Of a DNA stretch of 54,834 nucleotides, positions 9,187 through 17,645 are shown one piece after another. Source of the DNA: SIG672 sp045535095 (GTDB lineage: Bacteria > Bacillota > Clostridia > Oscillospirales > CAG-272). Where the stretch lies: the NCBI GenBank assembly GCA_045535095.1, contig JAZSKY010000057.1, positions 1 to 54,834 on the forward strand. Direction: 5' to 3'. A program made the position numbers and the translations under genes. The notes under the pieces were generated by a model that did not search any database, was not told where the DNA came from, and saw only the letters and a program-made list of their open reading frames with translations. How positions within the stretch are numbered: the stretch's first letter is position 1; every line of letters starts with the position of its first letter.

Positions 9187-10449
9187 GTGAAAAGCACTAA
9201 ATCAACCGAGGTCTCCTGCTACGTCGGATACTTCACGCAGGCTATAATTTTAAATCTTCTGCCCCTGTTTTTCGTTATTTTCCAAAACGATTACGGACTT
9301 TCGGGCACAAAGCTCTCCTTTCTCGTCTTTCTGACCTTCTTTACACAGATCGGAATAGACCTTGCCTTTGCATTTGTCGGAGAGAGGGCAAATCTCCGCT
9401 TTTTCGGTGTGCTTGCGCACGTCCTTGCGGCATCGGGACTGATCCTTCTCTCGGTTTTACCCGCGTTTATCGATCCCTTTGTCGGAATAACTGTTGCCGT
9501 TGTTATTTATTCGGCAGGAAGCGCCTTTTTGGAGGTCATAATAAACCCCCTTTTTGACAGACTTCCGCAAAAGGAGGAAAAGGGATTCTCGTTTGCCCAT
9601 TCCTTTTACTGCTGGGGACAGATGACGGTTATTCTGCTCAGCGCGATAGCGCTTAAATTTCTTGGAAACACGTGGCGACCGATCCCCCTTTTCTGGTCGG
9701 TAGTGCCGATACTTAACGCTATAAATCTCGCATTTGCGCCCATTCCCGAAAAGATAGACGAAAGAGCGGAAAATTCGGTCAGATCGGCAAAAAAGCGAAG
9801 CTTTAACAAGCTTTCGATGACCCTTTTCATTACCGTAATGATCTGCGCAGGCTCTGCCGAGCAGTCTGTTGCGCAGTGGGCGTCCTATTTTGCCGAAAGA
9901 GGACTCGGCACGAGCAAGGTCGTAGGCGACCTACTCGGCCCCTGTATGTTCGCCTTCTTTATGGCGATGGGACGAACTCTTTTCGGAATGTTCGGGCAAA
10001 AGATCAATATCGCGAGCGCGCTCAAGGTGTGCGCTCTCTCGTCCGCCGCTTGCTATCTTGTTATAGCCTTTGCGCCGTCAAGCGCGATTTCGCTTATTGC
10101 GTGTGCGCTCAGCGGACTGACAGTCAGCCTTATGTGGCCCGCGACGCTTGATCTTGCTTCGTCCGCATTTTACTGCGGTACCGCCGTCTTTTCTCTGCTT
10201 TCGGTAGCAGGAGACCTCGGCTGTACGCTCGGTCCGAGTGTGAACGGTCTTGCGCTCGACTTTGCATCAAAATCCTCGATCACGTCGAGTCTCGCAAAAG
10301 TCTTTCAGATTTCAGAGGAGCAGATGTCGATCCGCCTCGGATTTGCGCTGGGCACCCTGCTTCCGATAATAATGCTTCTGACTCTTTCGATCATAACCGC
10401 GAAAATTCTTCCGAAAAAGTCGGAAAATTCTACTGCGGACGTGAAATAA
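9187..10449 (+). CDS. MFS transporter
   Basis: A 420-residue membrane protein with about twelve predicted helices and a central charged loop near residues 180-210 (PIPEKIDERA, then basic). The pattern fits the major facilitator superfamily; the motif FAHSFYCWGQ in the middle of the first half recalls FucP-like members. Substrate unknown. It starts with GTG only 6 bases after the ddl stop and has a weak ribosome site, so translation is probably coupled to ddl. Its last 20 bases overlap the 3' end of the convergent lipoprotein gene. Confidence 0.8.
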   Translation: MKSTKSTEVSCYVGYFTQAIILNLLPLFFVIFQNDYGLSGTKLSFLVFLTFFTQIGIDLAFAFVGERANLRFFGVLAHVLAASGLILLSVLPAFIDPFVGITVAVVIYSAGSAFLEVIINPLFDRLPQKEEKGFSFAHSFYCWGQMTVILLSAIALKFLGNTWRPIPLFWSVVPILNAINLAFAPIPEKIDERAENSVRSAKKRSFNKLSMTLFITVMICAGSAEQSVAQWASYFAERGLGTSKVVGDLLGPCMFAFFMAMGRTLFGMFGQKINIASALKVCALSSAACYLVIAFAPSSAISLIACALSGLTVSLMWPATLDLASSAFYCGTAVFSLLSVAGDLGCTLGPSVNGLALDFASKSSITSSLAKVFQISEEQMSIRLGFALGTLLPIIMLLTLSIITAKILPKKSENSTADVK

Positions 10450-10906
10450 TATCGACTGTAAGATTATCATAAACGAGCTTCAGCGGCTCTCCGCTTAGCG
10501 AGTCGGTGTAGATCAGCGTGCCGTCGGTCAGCTTCAGAATACTCACGTCTCTGCCGCTTATAGTGTCGTGCGAGACGTCCGCGATATTCTCGTTTGAAAG
10601 ATTTACAAAATCAAATATTCTGTCTATATTTTCGTGCTTTACCTCAAACTCCACGCCGAGAGAGGTAAAGCACCTTGTTTTTCCGTCGGGATCTACTGTG
10701 AAATACCAGTCGCTCATTGCCGAGCCTTCCTCGAAACGTACTATACACGATCTGTCCTCGTGCAGCTCGAGATTCAGAAGGTATTTTGCCTCGCCTACGG
10801 ACACCTCAACGGTGTAAGCTCCGACGGGCGCAACAAACCCCTCCTCCCTTTCGCACGAGCAGAGTAAAACGAGCATAAGGCAAAGAATAATAAGCGCTTT
10901 TTTCAT
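10430..10906 (-). CDS. Small lipoprotein of unknown function
   Basis: A 158-residue predicted lipoprotein. The signal peptide MKKALIILCLMLVLLCSC ends at the lipid-modified Cys18. The mature part has about 140 mostly beta-prone residues with no motif I recognise. The ribosome site AAAGGGG lies before the ATG. The stop codon is inside the last codons of the convergent MFS gene. No partner gene is adjacent on the same strand. Function unknown. Confidence 0.75.
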   Translation of the reverse strand: MKKALIILCLMLVLLCSCEREEGFVAPVGAYTVEVSVGEAKYLLNLELHEDRSCIVRFEEGSAMSDWYFTVDPDGKTRCFTSLGVEFEVKHENIDRIFDFVNLSNENIADVSHDTISGRDVSILKLTDGTLIYTDSLSGEPLKLVYDNLTVDIISRPQ

Positions 10907-11073
10907 TTTCGTTCCCCTTTTGTTTTTTATATCTATATTTTGCCACGCTCGGGATTATGACAAGATGCTTACTATGTAAGTTGAAGCCCTTTAATGTGAC
11001 ACCGCCCTCGAAAAATGGGAGCGCACAATGGCGTTTTCGTATATTCCGAAAACTTGCTGTACTGCAAAAAAAC

Positions 11074-11105
11074 AAAGCGGCAGGAAAAATCCTGCCGCTT
11101 TTATT
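11074..11105. terminator. Terminator after the his-putP operon
   Basis: The perfect 12-bp stem AAAGCGGCAGGA/TCCTGCCGCTTT with loop AAAA (11074-11101) is followed by T-rich sequence on both sides. It lies 11 bases past the putP stop (minus strand). Confidence 0.85.
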
Positions 11106-11115
11106 CTTATATAAT

Positions 11116-12561
11116 TCAGTCCTCGTAGTTAACTGCCTTGTCGAAAAGCTCCTCAACGTCCTCGCTCGGTGCCTTTGTGCAGAGGGTAACTGCAACTGCG
11201 GCAACCGTACCGATAACAAATCCGGGAAGGATCTCGTAAATTCCGAGGTGGGGGAGATAGATGAGCCAGAGAACGTCAGATATTGCTCCTGCAAGGATAC
11301 CTGCAAGTGCGCCCTGGAAGTTAAAGCGCTTCCAGAAGAGCGAGAGCATGATCGCAGGACCGAACGCCGCGCCGAATACGCCCCACGCGTTCGAAACGAG
11401 ACTCATTATCGAGCCTGCATTCGGGTTTGCCGCGATAAGCACTGCAACTACCGCTATCGCCGCAACTACCGCGCGGCTCGCCCAGTTCATTTCCTTGTCG
11501 CTTGCCTTGTTCTTGCGGATTATCGGCTTGTAAACGTCGCTTGCAAATGCCGAGGAAGCTGCGAGAAGCTGGCTGTCCGCCGTACTCATCGATGCGGCAA
11601 GAACTGCCGAAAGGAGAATACCCGAAACGAGCGGCGGGAATATCTTTCTTACCATTTCGATAAAGACAAGCTCGCCCGTAACGATAGATGCGTCGTGTCC
11701 GAGGAACATTCTGCCAACAATTCCGATAATTGCCGCGAAAGCAACGATAATTGCCGTCCAAGCGATACCGATCTTTGCAGATTTCTTGAGCGATTTCTGC
11801 GACTCGATCGACATATATCTGATAATTATGTGGGGCATACCGAAGTATCCAAGTCCCCACGCAAGTCCCGAGACGACCGTCTTCCAGTTCGGGAAGGCGT
11901 TCCAGTATCCTGCCTGGCTAATGCTCGATGCATCGCCTGCGTCAAGCGCGAATACGGCGAAGATAGGAGCGATAAGCATTGCGCCGAGAATGAGCATTCC
12001 CTGGAAGAAGTCGGTCCAGCAAACAGCCGAGAATCCTCCGAGGAATGTGTAACCGATGATTACGAGCGCCGCGATGTACATAGCGGTCTGTGCAGGTATG
12101 CCGAGAACGGTGTTGAAGAGCGTTCCGCACGCCTTGATGCTCGATGCCGAGTAAACGGTGTAGGCTACAAGGAAAACTGCCGCGCAGATAATCTGAAGCG
12201 CTCTCGATTTCGAGAGGAATCTGTTGGTCAGATACTGCGGGATCGTGATAGAATCGTTTGCAACTATCGAGAATTTGCGAAGACGGGGTGCTTCAACGAG
12301 CCAGCTGATCGCGTAACCGATAGCAAGTCCGAGAGAAACCCAGACCTCTCCGATTCCTGCCGCGTAAATAGCGGTGGGAAGTCCCATAAGTACCCATGCA
12401 CTCATATCAGATGCGCCTGCCGAAAGAGCGGCAACCCATGCGCCCATTTTTCTTCCGCCGAGGAAGAAGGTCTTTTCGCCGCCTTCTCTGTTCTTAACGA
12501 AGAAGAACACGCCTATTCCGAGCATAAACAAAAGATAGACAATAAAAACAATAATTTCCAT
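11116..12561 (-). CDS. putP: Sodium/proline symporter PutP
   Basis: A sodium:solute symporter of 481 residues with about 13 predicted helices, which imports L-proline with Na+. The subfamily signature STADSQLLAASSAF, which contains the sodium site, and GWGLGYFGMP-like glycine motifs support PutP over other SSF members. It begins 34 bases after hisIE on the same strand with an AGAAAGGA ribosome site and no clear promoter of its own, so it is probably the last gene of the histidine transcript. A strong terminator follows. Confidence 0.88.
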   Translation of the reverse strand: MEIIVFIVYLLFMLGIGVFFFVKNREGGEKTFFLGGRKMGAWVAALSAGASDMSAWVLMGLPTAIYAAGIGEVWVSLGLAIGYAISWLVEAPRLRKFSIVANDSITIPQYLTNRFLSKSRALQIICAAVFLVAYTVYSASSIKACGTLFNTVLGIPAQTAMYIAALVIIGYTFLGGFSAVCWTDFFQGMLILGAMLIAPIFAVFALDAGDASSISQAGYWNAFPNWKTVVSGLAWGLGYFGMPHIIIRYMSIESQKSLKKSAKIGIAWTAIIVAFAAIIGIVGRMFLGHDASIVTGELVFIEMVRKIFPPLVSGILLSAVLAASMSTADSQLLAASSAFASDVYKPIIRKNKASDKEMNWASRAVVAAIAVVAVLIAANPNAGSIMSLVSNAWGVFGAAFGPAIMLSLFWKRFNFQGALAGILAGAISDVLWLIYLPHLGIYEILPGFVIGTVAAVAVTLCTKAPSEDVEELFDKAVNYED

Positions 12562-12594
12562 AATATATTCCTTTCTTTTTGTTATTTGTCCGTT

Positions 12595-13266
12595 TTATTT
12601 AGTCATTTTTTCCTGTTTTACTTTTTTATCTATAACGTGACGGGACGCAAGCTCGGCTCTGATGTCCTCAAGCGAGATTCCCATTTCGATCATAAGCACC
12701 ATTACGTGATAGGTGAGGTCTGCAATTTCGTAAACGGTTTCCTTCTTGTCGTCTGCCTTACCTGCGATTATTACCTCGGTACATTCCTCTCCGACCTTCT
12801 TTAGTATCTTGTCAATTCCCTTTTCGAAGAGGTAGGTGGTATAAGATCCCTCTTTTTTCTCGATCTTACGTCCGACAAGCATCTTCATAAGTCCTTCAAG
12901 CGAGAATTTGCTCTCAAGCTCTGCGAGATTTTCCTCGTTTTCATAGATCTTTTCATTGAAGCAGGACTCGCTTCCGGTGTGGCAAGCAGGTCCGTCTTTG
13001 AGCACCTGTACCTCAAGAGCGTCGTTGTCGCAGTCGGCGGTGATGCTGACTATGTGCTGATAGTTTCCGCTCGTCTCACCCTTGAGCCAAAGCTCCTGAC
13101 GGGAGCGGCTGTAAAAGCAGGTGAGTCCCTTTTCCATAGAGATCTGAAGGCTCTCTCTCGACATATAAGCGAGGGTGAGAAGCTTTTTCGTCTCTGCGTC
13201 GATAACTACTACAGGGATAAGTCCCTTTTCGTCAAATTTAAGCTTTTCTATATCAAAATTATACAT
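12595..13266 (-). CDS. hisIE: Bifunctional HisI-HisE
   Basis: Two fused histidine enzymes: phosphoribosyl-AMP cyclohydrolase (N-terminal, about residues 1-110) and phosphoribosyl-ATP pyrophosphohydrolase (C-terminal, about 120-223). Seen: LTCFYSRSRQELWLKGETSG, the zinc/magnesium CDND segment and CHTGSESCF of HisI, then GEECTEVIIAGK of HisE. The ATG at 13266 is chosen because AAAGGTG sits 8 bases before it; an ATG at 13284 would place that site inside the gene. Last biosynthetic gene of the operon. Confidence 0.93.
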   Translation of the reverse strand: MYNFDIEKLKFDEKGLIPVVVIDAETKKLLTLAYMSRESLQISMEKGLTCFYSRSRQELWLKGETSGNYQHIVSITADCDNDALEVQVLKDGPACHTGSESCFNEKIYENEENLAELESKFSLEGLMKMLVGRKIEKKEGSYTTYLFEKGIDKILKKVGEECTEVIIAGKADDKKETVYEIADLTYHVMVLMIEMGISLEDIRAELASRHVIDKKVKQEKMTK

Positions 13267-13285
13267 TTCATTTTCACCTTTCAAA

Positions 13286-14044
13286 TCAAAGTCTCATACT
13301 TACGCCGCCGGCGGCAAGATATTTTTTAAGATCGGGAATTTCTATCTGCCCGAAATGGAACACCGATGCGGCAAGTCCTGCATCTACTCTCGGGAGCGTG
13401 TTGAACAGAGTGAGGAAGTCCTCTTTCGATCCTGCTCCGCCCGATGCGATGACCGGTACGCTGACCGCGTTACAGACCGCATCCAGCATTTCAAGGTCAA
13501 ATCCGCCCTTGACGCCGTCTGTGTCTATCGAGTTGACAACGATCTCGCCTGCGCCGAGCTCGACTCCTCTTTTTATCCAGGAGATCGCCTCGATGCCCGT
13601 ATTTTCGCGTCCGCCCTTGGCGAAAACGCGGAAAACTCCGTCAACTCGCTTGATATCGACCGAAAGCACTACGCACTGACTTCCGTATTTCTCCGCGCCC
13701 TCTTTTATGAGCATCGGATTTCTGATCGCGCCCGAATTGACACTGACCTTGTCTGCGCCGCATTTCAGCACTCTGTCAAAGTCGTCGAGCGTGTTGATTC
13801 CGCCGCCGACCGTCAGCGGTATGAAAACCTTGCGAGCCGTCTCGCAGAGGATGTCGGTAAAGAGCGCTCGTCCCTCGGACGATGCCGTAATATCGTAGAA
13901 AACAAGCTCGTCCGCTCCGTTTTCGCTGTAAAACTGCGCCAGAGACACGGGAGAGGAAACGTCGGACAGCCCGAGGAAGTTGACTCCCTTTACTACCCTT
14001 CCGTCTCTCACGTCAAGACACGGTATTATTCTTTTTGTTATCAT
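13286..14044 (-). CDS. hisF: Imidazole glycerol phosphate synthase subunit HisF
   Basis: The cyclase subunit that, with HisH, makes IGP and AICAR from PRFAR. It is a 252-residue (beta/alpha)8 barrel with catalytic Asp11 (CLDVRDG) and Asp130 (SVDIKRV) and the phosphate-binding GGIN and GGAGS loops. The start has AGAAAGGAT 10 bases upstream. Just beyond that site lies a GAACCCTTTTT/AAAAAGGGTTC hairpin (14064-14087), the right end of the repeat that fills the gap to hisA. Confidence 0.95.
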   Translation of the reverse strand: MITKRIIPCLDVRDGRVVKGVNFLGLSDVSSPVSLAQFYSENGADELVFYDITASSEGRALFTDILCETARKVFIPLTVGGGINTLDDFDRVLKCGADKVSVNSGAIRNPMLIKEGAEKYGSQCVVLSVDIKRVDGVFRVFAKGGRENTGIEAISWIKRGVELGAGEIVVNSIDTDGVKGGFDLEMLDAVCNAVSVPVIASGGAGSKEDFLTLFNTLPRVDAGLAASVFHFGQIEIPDLKKYLAAGGVSMRL

Positions 14045-14200
14045 TGATCTTTATCCTTTCTCAGAACCCTTTTTGTAAAAAGGGTTCCGAACCTCCCAAA
14101 AACTTTACTTAAACTATTTTTTATCTATTTTGATTAAAGTTTTTGAAGATCCAATAAACTTTTTTCAAAAAGTTTCTTAGTGGGTTTTAGGGGCAAAGCC
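14045..14200 (-). repeat. Palindromic intercistronic element, hisA-hisF
   Basis: Read on the minus strand, the element begins in the last codons of hisA (AAGGGCTTTGCCCCT) and continues with an AAACTTTTT/AAAAAGTTT hairpin and CTTCAAAAACTTTAAT. An AT-rich centre, TTTAAGTAAAGTTTTTGG and the GAACCCTTTTT hairpin (14064-14087) lead to the hisF ribosome site. Outer halves are inverted copies of each other (CAAAAACTTTA versus TAAAGTTTTTG). Related elements sit between hisC/hisB, hisD/hisC, pyrF/Na-Pi and tex/AEC. Confidence 0.85.
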
Positions 14201-14905
14201 CTTGGCGATGGCTTCCGAGAGCTTGATAGCGCCTGTGTAGTACGCCTTGCCGATTATCGCGCCGTAAACGTCCATTTCGCGAAGAGCGATAACGTCCTTG
14301 ATAGAGGAAACGCCGCCCGATGCGATAATGTTCATATCGTACTTTTCGGAAAGCTCCTTGTAGAGCGCGAGGTTCGTGCCGCGCATTGCTCCGTCGCGCG
14401 AAATATCGGTACAGATGACCGTTTTAACGCCGATCTTCTGCATTTTATCAAAGAAATCGTTGCTTTTTACGCCGCTTTTCTCGATCCAGCCCTTGACCGC
14501 TATCTCGCCGTCCTTGATGTCAGCGCCGACTGCGATCTTATCGCCGTATTTTTCAACCGCTCTTTCCACAAAGCCGTCGCTCGAAACTGCCGCCGTGCCG
14601 AGAATGACACGTCCGACGCCTATCGAAAGGTACTTTTCGATAGTTTCCATATCGCGGATTCCGCCGCCGATCTCAACGAAAAGGTCGGTGGACTTGACTA
14701 TATTTTTCACCGTCTCAAAGTTGGGCGTATTGCCGTCGCGCGCGCCCTCGAGGTCAACGATATGGATATGATCCGCACCCTCGGATATGAACTTTTTCGC
14801 GGTATTTATCGGATTTTCATCATATACGGTGAGCTGTGCGTAGTCGCCCTTATAAAGGCGTACCGCCTTGCCCTCGTACAGATCTATTGCAGGGAAAATT
14901 ATCAT
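14177..14905 (-). CDS. hisA: ProFAR isomerase HisA
   Basis: Isomerises ProFAR to PRFAR in histidine synthesis. A (beta/alpha)8 barrel of 242 residues with Asp8 (FPAIDLYEG) and the second catalytic Asp in GADIKDG, plus the phosphate loops GGGIR and SGGVSS. The ATG at 14905 follows AAGGACG at a good distance; the upstream ATG at 14935 overlaps the hisH end. The last eight residues (KGFAPKTH) are encoded by the left end of the repeat, so the stop codon is supplied by the element. Confidence 0.94.
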   Translation of the reverse strand: MIIFPAIDLYEGKAVRLYKGDYAQLTVYDENPINTAKKFISEGADHIHIVDLEGARDGNTPNFETVKNIVKSTDLFVEIGGGIRDMETIEKYLSIGVGRVILGTAAVSSDGFVERAVEKYGDKIAVGADIKDGEIAVKGWIEKSGVKSNDFFDKMQKIGVKTVICTDISRDGAMRGTNLALYKELSEKYDMNIIASGGVSSIKDVIALREMDVYGAIIGKAYYTGAIKLSEAIAKGFAPKTH

Positions 14906-14921
14906 TTTTGCGTCCTTAAAG

Positions 14922-15539
14922 TTATATTTCTGCAAATGCCTTGATTATCGAAAGTCCCACGTTGCCGCTCTTTTCGGGGTGGAACTGACAGCCGTACACG
15001 TTGCCCGATGCGACCGCCGCAGTAAGGGGCGCGCCGTAGGACGTGGTGGCAATTACCGACTCATCACAGTCGGTGGCGTAGAAGGAATGAACGAAATAAA
15101 CGCAGTCGCCTTCGTTTATATATTTGAAAATTTCGTTTTTTTCCTTGCTTTCGGGGAAATCAAGTCCGTTCCAGCCGATATGGGGAATTTTGAGACCGGC
15201 AGGAATGACGTCCGCTATCGGCTTTACGCTGCCGCGGATAAGTCCGAGACCCTTGTATCTGCCGAACTCGTAGCTTTCGTCGAAAAGAAGCTGCATTCCG
15301 AGGCAGATGCCCATAATCGGCTTGCCTTCGGCGGCAAGCTCCTTCAAAAGAGAGTCAAATCCCTTTTCGGAAAGCTTTTCGGAGGCATCGCGGAAAGCGC
15401 CGACGCCGGGGAGGATTATCTTGTCCGCCCCTCTTATCGTTGCCTCGTCGTCGGTGACGACGGTCTCTATGCCGAGTGCGGCGAGAGACGAGGAGAGCGA
15501 AAAGAGATTTCCCACTCCGTAGTTGATTATTGCTATCAT
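14922..15539 (-). CDS. hisH: Imidazole glycerol phosphate synthase subunit HisH
   Basis: The glutaminase subunit that feeds ammonia to HisF. A 205-residue class I glutamine amidotransferase with nucleophile Cys in GICLGMQLLF, the His in QFHPEKSG and a Glu three residues on. Its ATG shares one base with the hisB stop codon (TGATG), so the two genes are translationally coupled. HisA follows after 16 bases. Confidence 0.95.
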   Translation of the reverse strand: MIAIINYGVGNLFSLSSSLAALGIETVVTDDEATIRGADKIILPGVGAFRDASEKLSEKGFDSLLKELAAEGKPIMGICLGMQLLFDESYEFGRYKGLGLIRGSVKPIADVIPAGLKIPHIGWNGLDFPESKEKNEIFKYINEGDCVYFVHSFYATDCDESVIATTSYGAPLTAAVASGNVYGCQFHPEKSGNVGLSIIKAFAEI

Positions 15540-16126
15540 CAGAGAACTCCCTTGGTCGAGGGGATCTCGCCTGCTCTTGCAGAGTCTATCGAAACTGCCG
15601 CGCGAAGTGCTGCCGCAAACGCCTTGAAGATGCCCTCGAGAATGTGGTGCGTGTTCTCTCCGTCGAGCTGTCTTACGTGGAGAGTCATCTCGGCGTTTCT
15701 CGTGAGAGCAAGGAAAAATTCCTTGACAAGCTCGGTATCGAAATCTCCGACCTTCTCGGTAAGTCCTTCCGTTTTGTAAACGAGAGTTGCTCTGCCCGAC
15801 AGGTCAATAGATGCCATAAGAAGAGCCTCGTCCATAGGAATTATCGCGTTTCCGTAACGCGCAATGCCCATTTTATTGCCAAGAGCCGACTTTATCGCCA
15901 TACCGAGACAGATTCCGATGTCCTCTGCGGTGTGGTGATAGTCAACCTCAACGTCGCCTACGCACTTTACGTAAAGCGAGCATCTCGAGTGCTTTGCAAA
16001 AAGGGTGAGCATGTGGTCGAGAAAGCCGCACGAGGTGTCTATCTCGCTCTCGCCCTTACCGTCAAGATCGAGGCGAAGCTCGATGTCAGTCTCTTTTGTT
16101 TTTCTGATTATTTCGCTGTTTCTCAT
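15539..16126 (-). CDS. hisB: Imidazoleglycerol-phosphate dehydratase HisB
   Basis: Manganese enzyme that dehydrates IGP. Metal-binding motifs GFLDHM and HHTAEDIG and the later HVRQLDGENTHH are present; 195 residues is the normal monofunctional size. The start is MRNSE at 16126, judged from family length. The frame stays open upstream for 32 codons but only through repeat DNA. No ribosome site lies at normal distance: GAAAGGAG is at 16162-16169, 35 bases away, and a perfect 11-bp hairpin (16136-16160) fills the gap. See the finding on hairpin-bridged starts. Confidence 0.92.
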   Translation of the reverse strand: MRNSEIIRKTKETDIELRLDLDGKGESEIDTSCGFLDHMLTLFAKHSRCSLYVKCVGDVEVDYHHTAEDIGICLGMAIKSALGNKMGIARYGNAIIPMDEALLMASIDLSGRATLVYKTEGLTEKVGDFDTELVKEFFLALTRNAEMTLHVRQLDGENTHHILEGIFKAFAAALRAAVSIDSARAGEIPSTKGVL

Positions 16127-16331
16127 TTTTGTTTCGGAAAACTTTTGAGAAAAGTTTTCCGCTCCTTTCAAAACTTTTCTGCGAGACAACTTTTTGGAAA
16201 AAGTTTTCTCGCGCTCTTTCAAAAACTTTACTTAAATATTGTTTTAATGAAAGTTTTTGAAGTTTCAAGAAACTTTTTTCAAAAAGTTTCTTGACGGGGT
16301 CTCGGGGCAGAGCCCTGAGCTTTGAGGTTCC
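16127..16331 (-). repeat. Palindromic intercistronic element, hisC-hisB
   Basis: It spans the whole gap. In minus-strand order: AGGGCTCTGCCC hairpin; CAAGAAACTTTTT/AAAAAGTTTCTTG (16266-16293, 13-bp stem); TTCAAAAACTTT, AT-rich centre, TTTAAGTAAAGTTTTTGAA; GCGAGA..TCTCGC hairpin (16181-16212, one mismatch); GAAAGGAG; then hairpin GGAAAACTTTT/AAAAGTTTTCC (16136-16160) directly before the hisB start. Confidence 0.88.
16136..16169 (-). promoter_or_regulatory. hisB hairpin-bridged ribosome site
   Basis: Shine-Dalgarno AAAGGAG (16162-16168), then a perfect hairpin GGAAAACTTTT-CTC-AAAAGTTTTCC (16136-16160, read on the minus strand), then GAAACAAAA and ATG (16126). Linear spacing from the site's last base is 35; with the hairpin folded it is 10. 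Confidence 0.7.
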
Positions 16332-17387
16332 TTAACCGATTATCTTCTTCGCCGCGAAAAGGAATGCTTCCATTTCGACTCTCGTGCCGATGGTTATGCG
16401 GTTATATTTTTCAAGTCGCCCACCCGAGAAATGGCGGATAAGTATTCCTCGCTTCTTCATTTCCTCGGCAAAAGCGGAGCCTGATATTTTATCGTGTCCT
16501 GCAAGAACGAAGTTCGCCGCCGACTCGATAACCTCAAATCCCATCTTACGAAGCTCGCTTGTAACGAACTCCCTTGTTTCGATGATCTTTTTCGCATTGT
16601 CCTCGTAATATTTCGGCGATCTGAGTGCCGTTTCACCTGCAATTAAGGTCATACGGTTGATGCTGTACGGATTAGTCGAGAATTTCAGCTTGTTAAGGTC
16701 GGAGATTATCTCCTTATCGGCAAATGCAAATCCGAGTCTCGCTCCCGCAAGGCTTCTCGACTTGGAGTAGGTGCGGACAACGATCAGGTTTCTGTACTTT
16801 TCAAGCAGTGCGAGTGCGCTCTCGCCGCCGAAGTCGATATACGCCTCGTCAACAAGCACTACGCTGTCGGGGTTTGAGACGAGTATCTTCTCGATCTCGC
16901 AGAGAGGCTTGAAGATTCCCGTCGGCGCGTTCGGGTTTGCAATTACGATAAGCTTGCCGTTCTGATTTAAATAATCGTCGGTATTTACCGTAAAATCGTC
17001 GCAAAGCGGCTTTTTCTCGTACTTTGCGCCGTGAAGCTTTGCGTACACCTCGTAAAATCCGTAGGTTATGTCGGGGAAAACGACTCCCTTTTCGGAAAAC
17101 GCCATAAACGCGAAATTAAGTATGTCGTCCGATCCGTTTGAAACGAAAACCTCGTCGGCAGATACGCCGTACAACTCACCGAGTGCCTTGCGAAGGCTTC
17201 TTGCGTCGGGATCGGAATAGAGGCGGAGATCGGAAAGCTCACCGTATCCGATCGACACAAGCACGTCGGGTGACGGCGGATAGGGAGATTCGTTTGTGTT
17301 AAGCTTTATATACTTTACACCGAGCGGCTGTTCTCCCGGCGTGTACGCCGTCAGCCCCTCGTATTTCTGATTCATAAACTTACTCAT
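16332..17387 (-). CDS. hisC: Histidinol-phosphate aminotransferase HisC
   Basis: PLP-dependent class I/II aminotransferase of 351 residues that makes histidinol phosphate. Seen: LNTNESPYPPSP, the aspartate region VLVDEAYIDFG, the PLP lysine in TYSKSRSLAG and the late arginine region GTRVEME. The ATG at 17387 is chosen by family length; an in-frame ATG 12 bases later (17375) is possible. As at hisB, the ribosome site (AAAAGG) is separated from the start by a hairpin (17397-17423). Confidence 0.93.
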   Translation of the reverse strand: MSKFMNQKYEGLTAYTPGEQPLGVKYIKLNTNESPYPPSPDVLVSIGYGELSDLRLYSDPDARSLRKALGELYGVSADEVFVSNGSDDILNFAFMAFSEKGVVFPDITYGFYEVYAKLHGAKYEKKPLCDDFTVNTDDYLNQNGKLIVIANPNAPTGIFKPLCEIEKILVSNPDSVVLVDEAYIDFGGESALALLEKYRNLIVVRTYSKSRSLAGARLGFAFADKEIISDLNKLKFSTNPYSINRMTLIAGETALRSPKYYEDNAKKIIETREFVTSELRKMGFEVIESAANFVLAGHDKISGSAFAEEMKKRGILIRHFSGGRLEKYNRITIGTRVEMEAFLFAAKKIIG

Positions 17388-17645
17388 ATTTTTATCGGAA
17401 AAACTTTTCTTAAAAGTTTTTCCATGCCTTTTCAAAATGTTTTTTCGAGACAACTTTTTGGAAAAAGTTTTCTCGCGCTCTTTCAAAAACTTTACTTAAA
17501 TAGCGAAAGGAGCAAGCCCCTCCCCTACCGGTTAATTTTAACCGACAAGAGATAATATATAGCTCTTTTTAAAGTTTTTGGAGTTCCAAGAACCTTTTTT
17601 CAAAAAGGTTCTTGGCAGGGTTCAAAGGGACGGAGTCCCTTTGCG
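17388..17645 (-). repeat. Palindromic intercistronic element, hisD-hisC
   Basis: On the minus strand it starts within the hisD 3' end with AAAGGGAC/GTCCCTTT (17624-17642, overlapping the stop codon). Next come CCAAGAACCTTTTT/AAAAAGGTTCTTGG (17586-17615), an insert with CGGTTAA/TTAACCG and a fragment of the GC-rich repeat, TTTAAGTAAAGTTTTTGAA, CGAGA..TCTCG (17446-17475), and hairpin GGAAAAACTTTT/AAAAGTTTTTCC (17397-17423) before hisC. Confidence 0.87.
17397..17433 (-). promoter_or_regulatory. hisC hairpin-bridged ribosome site
   Basis: GAAAAGG (17427-17433) is followed by a 27-nt hairpin with a perfect 12-bp stem (17397-17423), then GATAAAAAT and ATG (17387). Linear spacing is 39 bases, folded spacing 12. 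Confidence 0.65.

Noticed and set aside
10957..12804. A 615-codon open frame on the plus strand across putP and hisIE
   Set aside because: It is the antisense shadow of two well-recognised genes. Its product is rich in Cys, Arg and Asn with no domain, and it has no ribosome site. Similar long shadows lie opposite hemZ, ilvD and the Na/Pi gene.
16266..16293. CAAGAAACTTTTT hairpin as a Rho-independent terminator in the his operon
   Set aside because: The stem is strong but neither strand has a T-run after it, and it lies in the middle of an operon whose downstream genes lack promoters.
16126..17486. In-frame N-terminal extensions of hisB, hisC and pyrK (products beginning MKEREKTFSKKLSR or similar)
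   Set aside because: The extra 32-33 codons are translated repeat DNA, start at TTG without a ribosome site, and are not found in these enzyme families. The equivalent frame before ilvD is closed by a stop, so the open frames follow from the repeat's composition.
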